Assembly: GCA_031761405.1 (NCBI GenBank)
Contig: JASEVX010000012.1
Coordinates: 19,778,871 to 19,842,870, forward strand
Direction of reading: 5' to 3'
DNA length: 64,000 bases
Source of the DNA: Serripes groenlandicus
Taxonomy: Eukaryota > Mollusca > Bivalvia > Cardiida > Cardiidae
Positions within the stretch are counted from its first letter, which is position 1, and each line of letters opens with the position of its first letter. The notes below the pieces were generated by a model. That model worked only from the letters and a program-made list of their open reading frames with translations. It was not told the origin of the DNA and did no database searches. Both the position numbers and the translations under genes were made by a program. Of the stretch, positions 43,501-50,184 are shown piece by piece.

Positions 43501-45238
43501 CATCAGACTGTGCCTTTAGCAATGGACTGGCTCAATAATGGAGTATATTTTATCTTATTAAATTAGTGAATATGAAACAATTAAGATCAGGATAATACTG
43601 CGTGAAGGTACAGTCTGATGTTGGTCTACATTTATAGCTCAACGGATAACACGTCTTAACGTAGGAATCCGCCGTGGTCGAGAGGTTAGCGTCCGGGATT
43701 TGAAACCGTTCGATCCCCCAGTCGCTCTTGGTCAAGGCACATTTCCTAGCCTAGTACTGGTTTGTTTACACAAGGATCATGGATAAGTGAACTGTCGCCG
43801 TGATATAACTAAACTAATGTTGGGAGCGGCGTACAATTCTTATAAAACAAACTTAACGTAGCCTAAAATATGTAAAGGGAGACAACAATGGATGGAGCAA
43901 GTTAAAGTTTATCCGCTTGTATTATCTCCCCTGTTTCCGTCGCCATATCGAGGTCATAATGATTTAAAAAATAACAACATAATTGCATACATGTATATCC
44001 AGGGGCGTAGCTCCCTTTAGGCACTGTAGACACATTTGCTCTCAAAATGCCCCAAAATGCAGTTGCGGCGATATACATCTGCGTAATGTATCGACCAGAT
44101 CAGCCTGCGCTGACGCGCAGACTGATCCGGCAGACACATTCCGTCTTAAGGGAATAGATATATAGAGTAGTTATTCCTGAAACAGAAAATTCACAGGAGG
44201 CGAAAAGTGTCTTTCCGGGTAGGCCTGTGTGGCATGCTTAGGCTGATCCGGGTCGATACTTTACGCAGAATCCACAATGTTGACTTTCTCACAAGACGGC
44301 CTACACATTGATTATTGCAAAGCTACGCTCCTGATATCTAAAAACGTTTCATTTTTTGAAAGGAAATGGAGCTCCTCAAGAATCTCTGTTAACTATTTCC
44401 ATCAGAATCATACGGTCCTTGAAGGCAAACAATGGGATCTTGTTCAAAATGATTTACTTGACCTATATACTTTGCGTGTATAATATGCCCAGTCATTACA
44501 TCTTCTTCCGTGTCAGGCACATACAAAAATGCTCTAAACATTGAAAGATGAGAGTGTTTAGGGTAACTGCATGGGGATAAAGCTGGTTTATTCTGTTGGT
44601 ATAACAAAATGATCACTTGAGCTCCCTATATGCAATGTAAGATAAAAAAAAAATCCTAAATGATATATAGCTCGATTTTCACCAAGTTATGCCACAGGGA
44701 CTTGCTCCTCTAAAAATAGATCCTCTAAAAATAGATATGACCTACTATTCATAGTAGGTCATATCTATTTTTAGAGGATCTATTTTTAGAGGAGCAAGTC
44801 CCTGTGGTTATGCCCCTGACTGCCCGTCTTCATATAAAATGCCAACCGTGACGGACTGTCAAACTATATATCATAGCAAGACTTGACTCATATTTTTTTT
44901 TATCTATTTGTTGACTTTTCAGATATTCGATTATCTTGTAAATCAGGCCCATATGCCCTGTCGTCCGTTTATTTCTACAGCGTCTTTACTGTCCGCCAAC
45001 ATATACAATGTTAGCCAAACTAAGCTCATACATATATATAGTTGTTTGTATCTATTTGTTTACTTTCCAGATATCCGACTACCTTGTAAAACAAGCCCAT
45101 ATGCACGGCCAGCCCACGGACAAAGACTCGGAAGAACATAAAAACATGGTGCAGTCAATTTTCGACCACGAAGATAAGAATAAAGACGGAGTCATCTCGC
45201 ATAGCGAATTTAGCGGTCCGAAACACGACGAATTATAA
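28366..45238 (+). CDS. FKBP14: FKBP14/FKBP22-type ER peptidyl-prolyl isomerase, whole gene (4 coding exons)
   Basis: Join of 28366-28565, 41847-41992, 42944-43074 and 45071-45238 gives an unbroken 214-aa protein (phases 2, 1, 0; GT-AG introns). Residues 1-20 are a signal peptide ending AMA. Residues 40-133 form the FKBP domain with the rotamase pocket intact by family comparison: Y54, F64, D65, V83, I84, W87, Y110, F127. C40 and C95 could form a lumenal disulfide. Two EF-hand loops follow, [12 protein letters not shown] (148-159) and [12 protein letters not shown] (194-205). The C-terminus is HDEL, an ER retrieval signal. Length matches vertebrate FKBP14 (about 211 aa). Known family role: prolyl cis-trans isomerisation, especially of procollagens, in the ER lumen. 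The start was chosen because the signal peptide begins there; the frame is open upstream to 28216 but that stretch is not signal-like. Confidence 0.95.
28616..28835. mobile_element. MITE family B, 50 bp downstream of exon 1
   Basis: AACTCTTTCCCACAGGCAGA at left, perfect hairpin AAAGGAGAAATTGCTC...GAGCAATTTCTCCTTTT in the middle, GTCTGCTGCAGATTTATTGT at right. Confidence 0.8.
29375..29785 (+). mobile_element. SINE family S3 with an internal insertion
   Basis: A tRNA-like head (GGTGTACTGGTAGAGAGTCC A box, GAGGGTTCGATCCTCGGCCG B box), body GGTAGTAACGGCTGCCCTCC, then a 137-bp inverted structure at 29508-29644. The rest of the body follows (TGGCTGGCATCAGGATAAAT, ATGGACCAGTAGTACTGGTA... GTTGAAAGCAGTGTAAACG). 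Confidence 0.88.
29508..29644. repeat. Interleaved inverted repeat X-Y-X'-Y' inside the SINE
   Basis: X (29509-29542, TCGGAACTTCTCGGGTAATT...) and Y (29541-29575, ATTCGGAATACCTCGGTGAT...) are followed by the inverse of X (29577-29610) and the inverse of Y (29610-29644, one mismatch). The insert is flanked by the direct repeat GAGTTGCGGGG (29496 and 29645). Confidence 0.95.
29840..30060. other. Intronic, no element recognised
   Basis: Contains short self-inverse words such as GTACGTACATGTAC. No repeat family or gene assigned. Confidence 0.4.
30075..30302. mobile_element. MITE family B
   Basis: GACGCTCTCTAATGCCTCTG at left, AAAACATTGTGCCAAAGGTA hairpin, AAGCAAATCTATTGTTTGTG and GGGAAAGAGTTAA at right. 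Confidence 0.75.
30318..30550 (+). mobile_element. Probable tRNA-headed repeat (unclassified)
   Basis: GGGAGGCAGTGGTCCACAGG and AAGTCACGTGTTCGAATACC resemble A and B boxes; the body (ACAGATTCACGTTAGTTCTT, TAGATCCAGATTAGTCTGTG) is not that of S1-S3. Related body words occur near 31575, 39480 and 43225. Confidence 0.45.
30650..30855 (+). mobile_element. SINE family S2-like
   Basis: Head GTAGGCGAGTGGTAAAGCAT (A box) and TTTGTTCGATCCACACC (B box), then ACTGGTGTGTTACCAGAGTT and the core GTGATAGAACTGAAATTGTG, GAAAACGGCGTAACGCC. Confidence 0.8.
31023..31250. mobile_element. MITE family B
   Basis: TTAACCCTTTCCAACATACT at left, AAAACATTGTGACAAAAATG and ATGAGCAATTTCTCCTTTTA hairpin, GTCTGCAGCAGATTTATTTT at right. 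A further copy lies at 31380-31560. Confidence 0.8.
31380..31560. mobile_element. MITE family B, right end lost
   Basis: TTCGCACATGTAGACTCTTT, GCAGACAACTTTTGAATCAT, then GAAAAAGGAGAAATTGCTAT paired with AGCAATTCTTCCTTTTGTGA. Confidence 0.65.
31735..31850 (+). mobile_element. SINE 3'-end remnant
   Basis: AGTATTACTGTTTTATCCAG, GCGCCGTGATAAAGCTTTAA and AAAAGCGGTGTGAAGCAATC represent the shared SINE 3' core in decayed form, followed by a poly-T run. Confidence 0.5.
31982..32227. mobile_element. MITE family E, copy 2
   Basis: GAGGGCTTGGCGTGAAACGG to CGTCTCACGCCAAGCCCTCG, with inner hairpin TTAGGTGCCATTGCTC...GAGCAATGGCACCTAA. It is better preserved than copy 1. Confidence 0.92.
32440..33605. other. 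Possible larger repeat unit, unclassified
   Basis: CAAAGACGCCGCGCATGATT near the left and GCTTCCACGCGGCGTCAATA near the right could be matching ends. Inside, ACAAGAAGGCCAAATCTACC and ACAAGAAGGCCAAGATGTTC are a direct repeat, and ATTGCTCACCTGGATACCAT resembles a widespread bivalve repeat (recollection, not checked). No coding frame seen. Confidence 0.35.
33625..33775 (+). mobile_element. SINE family S2, 3' half
   Basis: GGTTCAGTGCTTTTGGGCAA, TTCCTAGCCTAGTACTGGTG, AGGGATCATGACAAAATAAA and GTGATAAAACTGAGATTATG. The head is missing. Confidence 0.7.
33788..34146. mobile_element. Two adjacent MITE family B copies
   Basis: The first copy is truncated (33788-33920, starting TTAACCCTTTCCTCCATGCA). 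The second is complete (about 33920-34146; left end AACCCTTTACCTCACATAGA, perfect hairpin GGAGAAATTGCTCAAAACGA, right end TATGAGGGAAAGGGTT). Confidence 0.85.
34375..34869. mobile_element. MITE family B interrupted by a family D MITE
   Basis: The left part (34375-34552) has CAACATTGTGCCAAAAGGAG and the complementary arm. The right part (34816-34869) has TATGTTTTCAAAGTCGGCCG and GTGAGAATGGGTTAA. The family D element between them splits the copy at its AAATTGTTGGTAT position. Confidence 0.9.
34553..34815. mobile_element. MITE family D, nested copy
   Basis: GAGCTGTCCCGCGAGGAAAC to TTTTCTCGCGGGATGGCTCA, inserted within a family B MITE. Internal ATTCCGTCTCAGGGAGCTAG and AAATCCACAGTAGGCGAAAA match the other D copies. 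Confidence 0.92.
34866..35078. mobile_element. MITE family A, copy 5, sharing a TTAA with family B
   Basis: TTAACTCTTTCAGCGCCAAA to GGCGCTGAAAGAGTTAA. Its first TTAA is also the last TTAA of the family B copy ending at 34869, so family A inserted exactly at that TTAA or the reverse. Confidence 0.9.
35212..35420. mobile_element. MITE family B, diverged
   Basis: TTACCCACATACAATAATTC and GCCCCAGACGGCTTTGTAAA at left, CATATTGCGACAAATGGCGA hairpin arm, a (TA)n run, and AGGAAAGGGTTA at right. Confidence 0.65.
35785..36430. repeat. About 20-bp tandem array (TACTGCTAAATTTACATTAG), some 30 units
   Basis: Consensus words TAATACTGCTAAATTTACAT and AGTCCTGGTAAATATACCGT recur at 18-21 bp spacing with many small indels. 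A 75-bp higher-order unit (ATTAGTCCTGGTAAATATAC...) occurs twice near 35900 and 35970. Confidence 0.9.
36473..36782. mobile_element. MITE family H, copy 2
   Basis: Left end TACACTGGAATCGCGTTAAC, right end CTTCGAGTTATCGCGAGTTC; the interior word CGAAACGGATCCGTC matches copy 1. 310 bp, non-coding. Confidence 0.75.
36950..37150. mobile_element. MITE family C, copy 3
   Basis: Palindrome 37014-37089 with CCTATGTTGTAGGTACTCAA and AGTACCCACAATATAGGGTT arms. The outer ends AGAGGACTAGATAAGAGGGA and CCCCTTATCTAGAACTCTAG are imperfect inverses. Confidence 0.88.
37263..37492. mobile_element. MITE family B, reference-quality copy
   Basis: TTAACCCTTTCCCTCATACG to TATGAGGGAAATGGTTAA. The hairpin stem GAAATTGCTCGTTTTGAGCA lies mid-element. 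It is almost identical to copies at 8908, 40506 and 3726. Confidence 0.93.
37489..38120. mobile_element. Second MITE family B, split by a SINE
   Basis: Starts at the TTAA that ends the previous copy (TTAAACCTTCCAACATTCTG). Its halves (37489-37628 and 37930-38120, ending GCGGGAAAGAGTTAA) flank a full S1 SINE inserted next to the ATTCAATA word, which is present on both sides as a probable target duplication. Confidence 0.85.
37632..37930 (+). mobile_element. SINE family S1, full length
   Basis: A tRNA-like head with A box TGTAGCTCAGTCGGCAGCGA and B box GTGAGTTCGAATGCCGGCTC. The body (CGATTGACAAAAGTCAATGC; GGAAAAGCAGCCAGTTGCTT), 3' core GTGATATAACTGAGAAATTG and (CAAT)n tail follow. The head is not a functional tRNA gene, because a long body follows without a terminator. 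Confidence 0.92.
38155..38335 (-). mobile_element. SINE family S3, minus orientation
   Basis: TTACGCCGCTTTCAACATTT (inverse of the 3' core), then TACCAGTACTACTGGGCCAT and AGAGGGTAGCCATTACTACA. The head is missing. Confidence 0.8.
38340..38574. mobile_element. MITE family B
   Basis: TTAACCATTTCCCTCATATA at left, AAAACATGGCGACAAAAGAG and GAGCAATTTCTCC hairpin, TTGTATGTGGGAAAGGGTTAA-type right end. Confidence 0.85.
38855..39065. mobile_element. MITE family B, diverged copy
   Basis: AGTCTGCAGCAGATGACTTA, ACATTGAGGCAAAGAGAGAA and CTGCTGCAGATGCGCCAGAA, ending in TTAGGGAAATGGTTAA. A short flanking segment (AAAGACAAAACCAATTCAAC) is present at both 38804 and 39087. Confidence 0.7.
39212..39415 (-). 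mobile_element. SINE family S3, minus orientation
   Basis: Inverse of the S3 layout: TGATTGTTTGGTGTTTTACA, ATATCACGTTGTTTCCTGGG, AAGACAGCCATTACTACCAT, then CCCGGCCGGGGATCAAACCG (inverse B box) and CCCGTAGCCGAGACTTCC. Confidence 0.8.
39729..39967. mobile_element. MITE family B
   Basis: ACCATTTCCCACATATAGAC at left. Perfect hairpin AAAACATTGTAGCAAAAGGA...TGCCACAATGTTTTC, with an ATGCTCATTATGAGCAT centre. Confidence 0.85.
40506..40737. mobile_element. MITE family B
   Basis: AACACTTTCCCATATACGAC to CATGAGGGAAGGGTTAA; ATAGAAAATCTCTATAATTG and GCTCGTTTTGAGCAATTTCT inside. Confidence 0.9.
40940..40988. repeat. Short hairpin
   Basis: GGTTAAACCAGGGACGTAGA pairs with TCTACGTCACTGGTTAAAC around CGATCTTA. 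Isolated; no family recognised. Confidence 0.6.
41246..41449. mobile_element. MITE family B, internally deleted
   Basis: TTAACTTTTTCCCAAATACA to TATGTGGGAAAGGGTTA. It lacks about 25 bp after TCTGCTAAAC. The hairpin is intact. Confidence 0.88.
41847..41992 (+). CDS. FKBP14: FKBP14-like exon 2
   Basis: Encodes residues 67-115 and carries most of the rotamase pocket: [14 protein letters not shown] (V83, I84, W87) and LAYGDNGA (Y110). The acceptor is TTTTCAG/TTT and the donor GCAG/GTATGT; entry is in phase 2, exit in phase 1. Confidence 0.95.
42118..42250. mobile_element. MITE family B fragment in intron 2
   Basis: GTTGAAAATATTGTTATGAT, TTGCTACAATGTTTTTAAAA, GTCATCTGCTGCAGAGGCGT and GGGAAAGGGTTTAA. 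The left end is lost. Confidence 0.65.
42944..43074 (+). CDS. FKBP14: FKBP14-like exon 3
   Basis: Encodes residues 116-159: the end of the FKBP fold ([16 protein letters not shown], with F127) and the whole first EF-hand loop [12 protein letters not shown]. The acceptor is TATATTCAG/GCG, and the donor GAG/GTTTGT ends in phase 0. Confidence 0.95.
43295..43500. mobile_element. MITE family C, copy 4
   Basis: Palindrome 43353-43427, AAACCCTATGTTGTGGGTAC and inverse, with two arm mismatches (CAATTC, GCGTAC). Outer ends AGAGCTCAAGATAAGGGACA and TCCTCCTTATCTGGTCCTCT. It lies in FKBP intron 3. Confidence 0.9.
43665..43855 (+). mobile_element. SINE family S2, short head
   Basis: GCCGTGGTCGAGAGGTTAGC (A box), CCGTTCGATCCCCC (B box), ACTGGTTTGTTTACACAAGG, GTGATATAACTAAACTAATG and GGGAGCGGCGTACAA. 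The head is shortened between the boxes. Confidence 0.85.
44078..44305. mobile_element. MITE family D, left end lost
   Basis: TCTGCGTAATGTATCGACCA, CGCGCAGACTGATCCGGCAG, GGCATGCTTAGGCTGATCCG and TTTACGCAGAATCCACAATG. The right end is decayed (TTTCTCACAAGACGGCC). Confidence 0.82.
44692..44807. repeat. Near-perfect palindrome in FKBP intron 3
   Basis: 56-bp arms (44692-44747 and 44752-44807) separated by TTCA. The outer arm reads CCACAGGGACTTGCTCCTCT. The arms contain TCCTCTAAAAATAGAT twice in tandem. GTTATGCC lies at both outer edges (44686-44693 and 44807-44814), like an 8-bp target duplication. Confidence 0.95.
44901..44970 (+). pseudogene. Decoy duplicate of the FKBP exon-4 acceptor and exon start
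   Basis: TATCTATTTGTTGACTTTTC/AG followed by a reading [11 protein letters not shown] nearly repeats the true acceptor and [11 protein letters not shown], 148 bp upstream of exon 4. The acceptor AG (44921-44922) and polypyrimidine tract are intact. The reading frame from 44923 stays open to a stop at 45141, running over true exon 4 in another frame. A tandem duplication of about 148 bp explains it. It could act as an alternative last exon; no transcript evidence is available here. Confidence 0.85.
45071..45238 (+). CDS. FKBP14: FKBP14-like exon 4 (terminal coding exon)
   Basis: Encodes residues 160-214: the helix after EF-hand 1 (ISDYLVKQ), the linker, EF-hand 2 ([12 protein letters not shown]) and the C-terminal PKHDEL before TAA. 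The acceptor is TACTTTCCAG and entry is in phase 0. Confidence 0.95.
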   Translation: MSDYLVKQAHMHGQPTDKDSEEHKNMVQSIFDHEDKNKDGVISHSEFSGPKHDEL

Positions 45239-45457
45239 AACTTACCCACTCTAGATTCTTAAAATTTACCTATTTTTAAATTCTGGAAATATCGAAGTAT
45301 CTTAGAACATTTCGATGTTTCTTTTACCTTTTCTACGTACGTATATGAGTCGTGTCCAGCGATTTGGGGTCTTAATGCATCAGCGTACAGTGAAGACTCT
45401 GGTGAGTCCGTGCATCCGTACGGTCTTACCAGAGTCTCCACCGTCCGTCGACATGAC

Positions 45458-45720
45458 GAGCCGTCCCGCGAGAAAATCAACATTGTGGTCTCTGCGTAAA
45501 GTATCGACCCGGATCAGCCTAAGTATGCCGCGCAGAAATAACCCACAGACAAGTTTCGCCTCCTATGGATTTTCTGCTTCAGGAATCAATACTCTATACC
45601 TGTATCTCCCAAAGACGGAATGTGTCGGCCTAGATTAACCTGCGTGTACTGCGCAGGCTAATCTGGATCAATACATTACGCAGAAACTATAACGTTGGTG
45701 TTATCGATGGACGGCTCAAA
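45458..45720. mobile_element. MITE family D in the probable FKBP 3' UTR, opposite orientation
   Basis: GAGCCGTCCCGCGAGAAAAT to TTATCGATGGACGGCTCAA, with internal order reversed relative to the other copies (AAGTATGCCGCGCAG first, CTGCGCAGGCTAATCTGGAT last). It lies between the FKBP stop codon and the first clear AATAAA. Confidence 0.85.
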
Positions 45721-45916
45721 TGTTATTTAATAACAACTTTTGACGAAAATACTAAAATCTTCAATATTCGGAGATGCGACAAGACCTCTTATTGCATGAC
45801 GAAACTCCTATAGACTTTTTGTTTTTTACTCTGTGTGTCATACCGATTGATTATTTCCGACTGAGTTTTAATTAATCATTTATACAATATAATAGTAAAA
45901 AATAATAGTGGAGTTC

Positions 45917-45922
45917 AATAAA
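45917..45922 (+). terminator. Candidate polyadenylation signal for the FKBP gene
   Basis: AATAAA in GAGTTCAATAAATGTGCCGT, 680 bp after the stop codon, is the first canonical hexamer seen downstream. Use is not demonstrated. Confidence 0.45.
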
Positions 45923-46560
45923 TGTGCCGTTCTAGTCATAATAAATCATACCGTTACCAAATGCACTCAACTGATCTTTTAAGTTTAATTAATGCAAACT
46001 CAGTGGACATTACAGCAATAATATAGTGTAACAATTTTATATATACACGTAGAACAGTTCATTCTATTTGCATTGAAACATATTGGCAAACTACAATTTA
46101 TACCCCTATTTTATCATGTCACGTTTTAGCCGTTTTTTTATCCACTGATGAAAAACTAGTAATAATACATACTTATAAATGTATATCTTTTATAAGTTTG
46201 AGTTTTGATTAGAATATTACATTTTGTAATGGTATTCTTACAATTTTTACGTATCCTTTTACGAAATTATATGTATATAACTTGATTAATCGCCATACTA
46301 TATTTCAACTTGAAACTAACCAACAGGGTCATTTGTATTTGTATCGGTTTTAGATCTTTTCTGTTCCCCAATCAGTAACATAAGCCTCTTTAGAAGATCA
46401 TGGCAACTAGTGAAGTGGAATGGTGATAATTCGAAATCCAAAGGGTACCATAAATTACTTCGATTAATGCTAAATCCATTGATGTTATTTAAGCTTCGTT
46501 ATTTATTTTAACTGAACTGCTTACTAGAAAAAGCAAATCAGTGATCACATAATATCAAGA
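45923..46560. other. Intergenic, no gene recognised
   Basis: AT-rich sequence with no identifiable repeat or gene. Confidence 0.4.
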
Positions 46561-46568
46561 CAACATTG

Positions 46569-46662
46569 CAGTACAGCAGCGGTTCTCACGATTTTTTCAA
46601 AAACCGATCCGTTCAAGGATTTATTAGAGTTATCACATGTTCGAGGTTTCGGGAGTCCATTG
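46569..46662. mobile_element. Short family H-like element
   Basis: GTACAGCAGCGGTTCTCACG and CGAGGTTTCGGGAGTCCATT, with AAAAACCGATCCGTTCAAG between, resemble the family H ends and interior with most of the body deleted. Confidence 0.45.
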
Positions 46663-47022
46663 TACTTGCAGCATGAAGACATCGGTAATGTTCTCAAATG
46701 TGTTACGGACGATTTATAGAAGACCCTGACATATAGTACAAACAATAAGATCATTTCATATAGATGCTATTGTACAGTTTTTTCATATCCTTTTATATCT
46801 TGCAAGTTTTCTGAATATTTCTTTTGCGACAATGTTTCCCACCGTAAACAATTATGCTCTTCAACTGGTCATCAATATAAACATGCACAGCAGGATAACC
46901 TATCTCTTGTAAAGATAAAAGTTTCTGCTGTTTATTTAGCTTCCCATCAAACATTGTGCATTTAGATGAGATAAGCTTGAGTGTAGACACATCTCTTTAT
47001 CCCTTCTAATTGAACTAATGTT

Positions 47023-47282
47023 CTATGGCTGATCTAGTTTGGTACCCGATTAAATGGGGATGTAACTCATTATCCACTCAGATCAAATTATTATTCTATG
47101 GCAATCTCCTATCGCAGAGTGACCGTTCCTTACACTCACTATAAGTAATAAGTAAAAGTAAATGTAATAAACCGATAGTGTAAGAGAGTGATTCTATGGC
47201 TGATCTTATCTGGTACCCGATGTACTATATTAGTAACTTTATGGCTGATAACGCCTGGTACCAGACGTACTATATTAGTTTA
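47023..47282. repeat. Three diffuse copies of a CTGATC...GGTACC word
   Basis: TCTATGGCTGATCTAGTTTG, TCTATGGCTGATCTTATCTG and TTATGGCTGATAACGCCTGG are each followed by GTACC and twice by GTACTATATTAGT. This is a decayed short tandem or dispersed repeat. Confidence 0.65.
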
Positions 47283-47715
47283 GTTAGGGACAGGTTCGTC
47301 ATTCGTCAACACAGTTAACAAAAAGATGGAAGCGTTCCACGATACAAACGACAATTGACGCAACGGCAGCAGACGAATTCGAAAAATATGGTCGAAATAG
47401 TAGATATTGTTCAAAGGGGAAACTAAATCGTTTCCCAACAACGTTGTCAATTCGAGATCAAGGTGACCATTGTTTTCCATGCGTTTCATGTATAACGTCT
47501 TACAGTTTCAATGCAGACGAAAGACACATAGAACACACCATAAAGTAGTTTGTTTTTTTCGTTGATTTTCGCGCTTAATGTCGATACAATATTGTGTACC
47601 AGCTATGCATTTATTAGACACTGAAAACGGACCATATTTAGTGCACACCCAGAATGATTCAGTAATAATTGTGTAAACCGTCATAGTTTCATCAAAACGA
47701 ATGGATTTTCACATT

Positions 47716-47940
47716 TAACTCTTTCCCACATACTACAAATCTGCAGCAGACAACTTTGAAAACGTTTAAACAAAATTTTGGAAGTTCTCTTTAAACGAAA
47801 GGAAACATATTAATACAGTTGAAAATCTTCTGGCAAAAGGGGATTGCTCATTTAAGCAATTTCTCTTTTTGTCACAATGTTTTCAAGAGTCGTCTGCTGC
47901 AGAGGTGCCAGAAAGCGTCTTTATTTGGTAAAGTGTTAGC
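47716..47940. mobile_element. MITE family B
   Basis: TTAACTCTTTCCCACATACT at left, TCTGGCAAAAGGGGATTGCT hairpin with AGCAATTTCTCTTTTTGTCA, GTCTGCTGCAGAGGTGCCAG at right. Confidence 0.8.
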
Positions 47941-48665
47941 GGTCAGGTTTTGTGCCTATTAAATGCAGTGTTGGTCAACTGGTGTTGGGTCAAGATGTTT
48001 TTGTATTTATCTGTTGAATTGTTCTGTAAATGAGTGTACTTCTAGTCAATAACATTGTACAGAGAATGTTTGTTTGTGTGAAAAGTAGCCAGTTGCTCGG
48101 AAAAACTGTTTGTGTGGAGTACTGGTGCGAGAACGCTAAGAATCATATGGGTAGGTGAAATATCCGCCTTGATATAACGGAAAATGTTTGAAAAGCGGCC
48201 GTTATTTTCAATAAATCATTGGTGTAATACTGAGTTATAATTAAAAGTGAATTGATAAAGTTTCAATCTTTCTAGAAGTGTTGTCCCAGCATTCAATCGA
48301 AATTGCTGCAGAGGCGCCAGAAAGCGTCTGTATGTGGTTAAGTGTTAACGGTCTATAACATGCGGTGTTGGTCAACTGGTTTTGGGTCAACATGTCTTTG
48401 TATTTATCTGTTGAATTGTTTTTTATAAATGAGTGTACTTCTAGTCAAAAATATTGTACAGAGAATGTTTGTTTGTGTGAGAGATAAGATGTTTGATAAT
48501 TCCGAATGGTGAAAGTCTAAGTGGAAAAGTAGCCAGTTGCTTGGAAAGACTGTTTGTGTGGTGAACTAGTGAGAGAACGCAAGGAAATATATGGGAAGGT
48601 GAAATAGTCGCCATGATATGACTGAAGAAATGTTGAAAACGGCGGTAAACCACAATGAATCATTG
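47885..48665. repeat. 397-bp tandem duplication carrying a MITE end and SINE S1 tail
   Basis: TTGGTCAACTGGTGTTGGGT at 47971 recurs as TTGGTCAACTGGTTTTGGGT at 48368, and so do the preceding MITE right end (CTGCAGAGGCGCCAGAAAGC) and the following SINE S1 end (GAAAAGTAGCCAGTTGCT; GTGAAATAGTCGCCATGATA). The duplicated unit therefore includes two older insertions. Confidence 0.88.
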
Positions 48666-48669
48666 GTGT

Positions 48670-49069
48670 GAGACTGAAATATTATTTTGGCGAAATCTTT
48701 CTAAAGTTGTTGTCCCAGCATTCGGTCGTAAATAACTATGTACATGTATATATGTGTGAATGATGAATGCGAGGCTTTCTTGTAAGTATGTGTACATGCA
48801 AAAGAGAAATGTTCGTATATCTGTCGACAATAGACGCTGTTGATTTTGTGTCTTAATGTTACAAAGTCCTGGTGCTGAAGACGTATATTTTTCGTATTAT
48901 AGTAATTTATCGATTAAAATATTTCATACTGCATGCTATACCTGCAAAACATGAGTTTAATCCTTATCCTGCTATGCGTGGAAAAAAACACCTGTCAAAA
49001 TAAATGACGGTTAGACGAGCTTTAGCAATTCAGCAGACAATGTATTAAATTGTCCATGCTACATCGTGT
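48670..49069. other. Intergenic, no gene recognised
   Basis: Nothing recognised apart from short simple AT tracts. Confidence 0.4.
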
Positions 49070-49275
49070 TATCTCTTTCGCTGCCAAACGCAATTAAAGG
49101 CTTTTTCAAAAAAATGCATATTCAGATGAGACAGCTCATAACGAGCTGTCCCTCCTGAAATCTGCATTGTTTGTCACTTAGACAATACAGTTTACCAAAT
49201 TACATGCTGGACGAAAAACTGAGTCATCCAATTTTCACCGTGGAATAGCCGACTTTGTGAAATCATAACTGAAAC
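49070..49275. mobile_element. MITE family A, strongly diverged copy 6
   Basis: TTATCTCTTTCGCTGCCAAA at left, CAGCTCATAACGAGCTG palindrome, CTGAAATCTGCATTGTTTGT and AACTGAAACATAAAC at right. Confidence 0.75.
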
Positions 49276-50160
49276 ATAAACAATTGAATTACATTTGGCT
49301 ATTATTTCATGTCTATTACGCATGGTAAAACATTGTTTTGATTGCCCAACAAGTTGCCAAATATTCGTAAAATAAACGAAGTAAAATCAGTCAGTGTTGT
49401 ACCTTATTCTTTATATTGTCGATTGACCAACATACAGACCCCGCATGTCTTCATAACGGCATTCAAAGCAAGGACGTTTTGTACGAGAGGCCGACGCTCT
49501 ACCGCATTACTGTATTCCTTTTAAGATACTTATATAATTATATATTTGTGTGTTTACTCTTGTGTGCGATAAAGGGTCATCATGGCCCTCTTGTTGTCAC
49601 AGCCGACTACATAGTTCAGCTAATTCAGTGCCCCAACATAACTCTCCTCTCAATATATCGAAACTATCTAAAACAAGAGTTGCTGCAAGATGCAGCAATT
49701 CGATGTTAGCGCGGGAATCAGCATTTTCTGGCTTAAGAAATACCCCTTGATTCAAAAAACACGAAACCCGATTTTGAATATATGATATAAATATATGATA
49801 ACAATAGTTTTTTTTAGCTAAATACGTAAAACGAAAACAAAATTACATTTTCCCAACGTGTTGACCTCGATCTCCCAAAATGATTGTAAACATTTGTCTG
49901 CGGATGCGCGTCCATTTTTTTCATTAATATATTCTTAAAATCGCAAAATTTAGCACAATAACTTCGCATTTATGAAAATATTCCCCCCCTTTTTTTTTTA
50001 TTAAAACCCCGGTGTTTCCCAGTGATGTTACATAGACTCCGCTCTGGTATACTGCGTGTGTTCAGTTGTGTGACTTCAGGTCGAAGTCAAGAGAAAAGAA
50101 GGAGAAATGTAACGGGATATAAATATCACTTCTACAGCATTGCTGTGGAAGCCGGCTTTT
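49276..50160. other. Intergenic, no gene recognised
   Basis: Overlapping ORFs of 60-97 aa (49342-49750) lie in three frames of the same stretch and show no domain. A cytosine/thymine run sits at 49984-50001. Treated as non-coding. Confidence 0.4.
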
Positions 50161-50184
50161 ATAGCGACGTTGGTAGAGTGGTTG

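Noticed and set aside
49342..49750. Overlapping 60-97 aa ORFs
   Set aside because: Three frames of one stretch are open with no recognisable motif; a single transcript would be needed to revive any of them.
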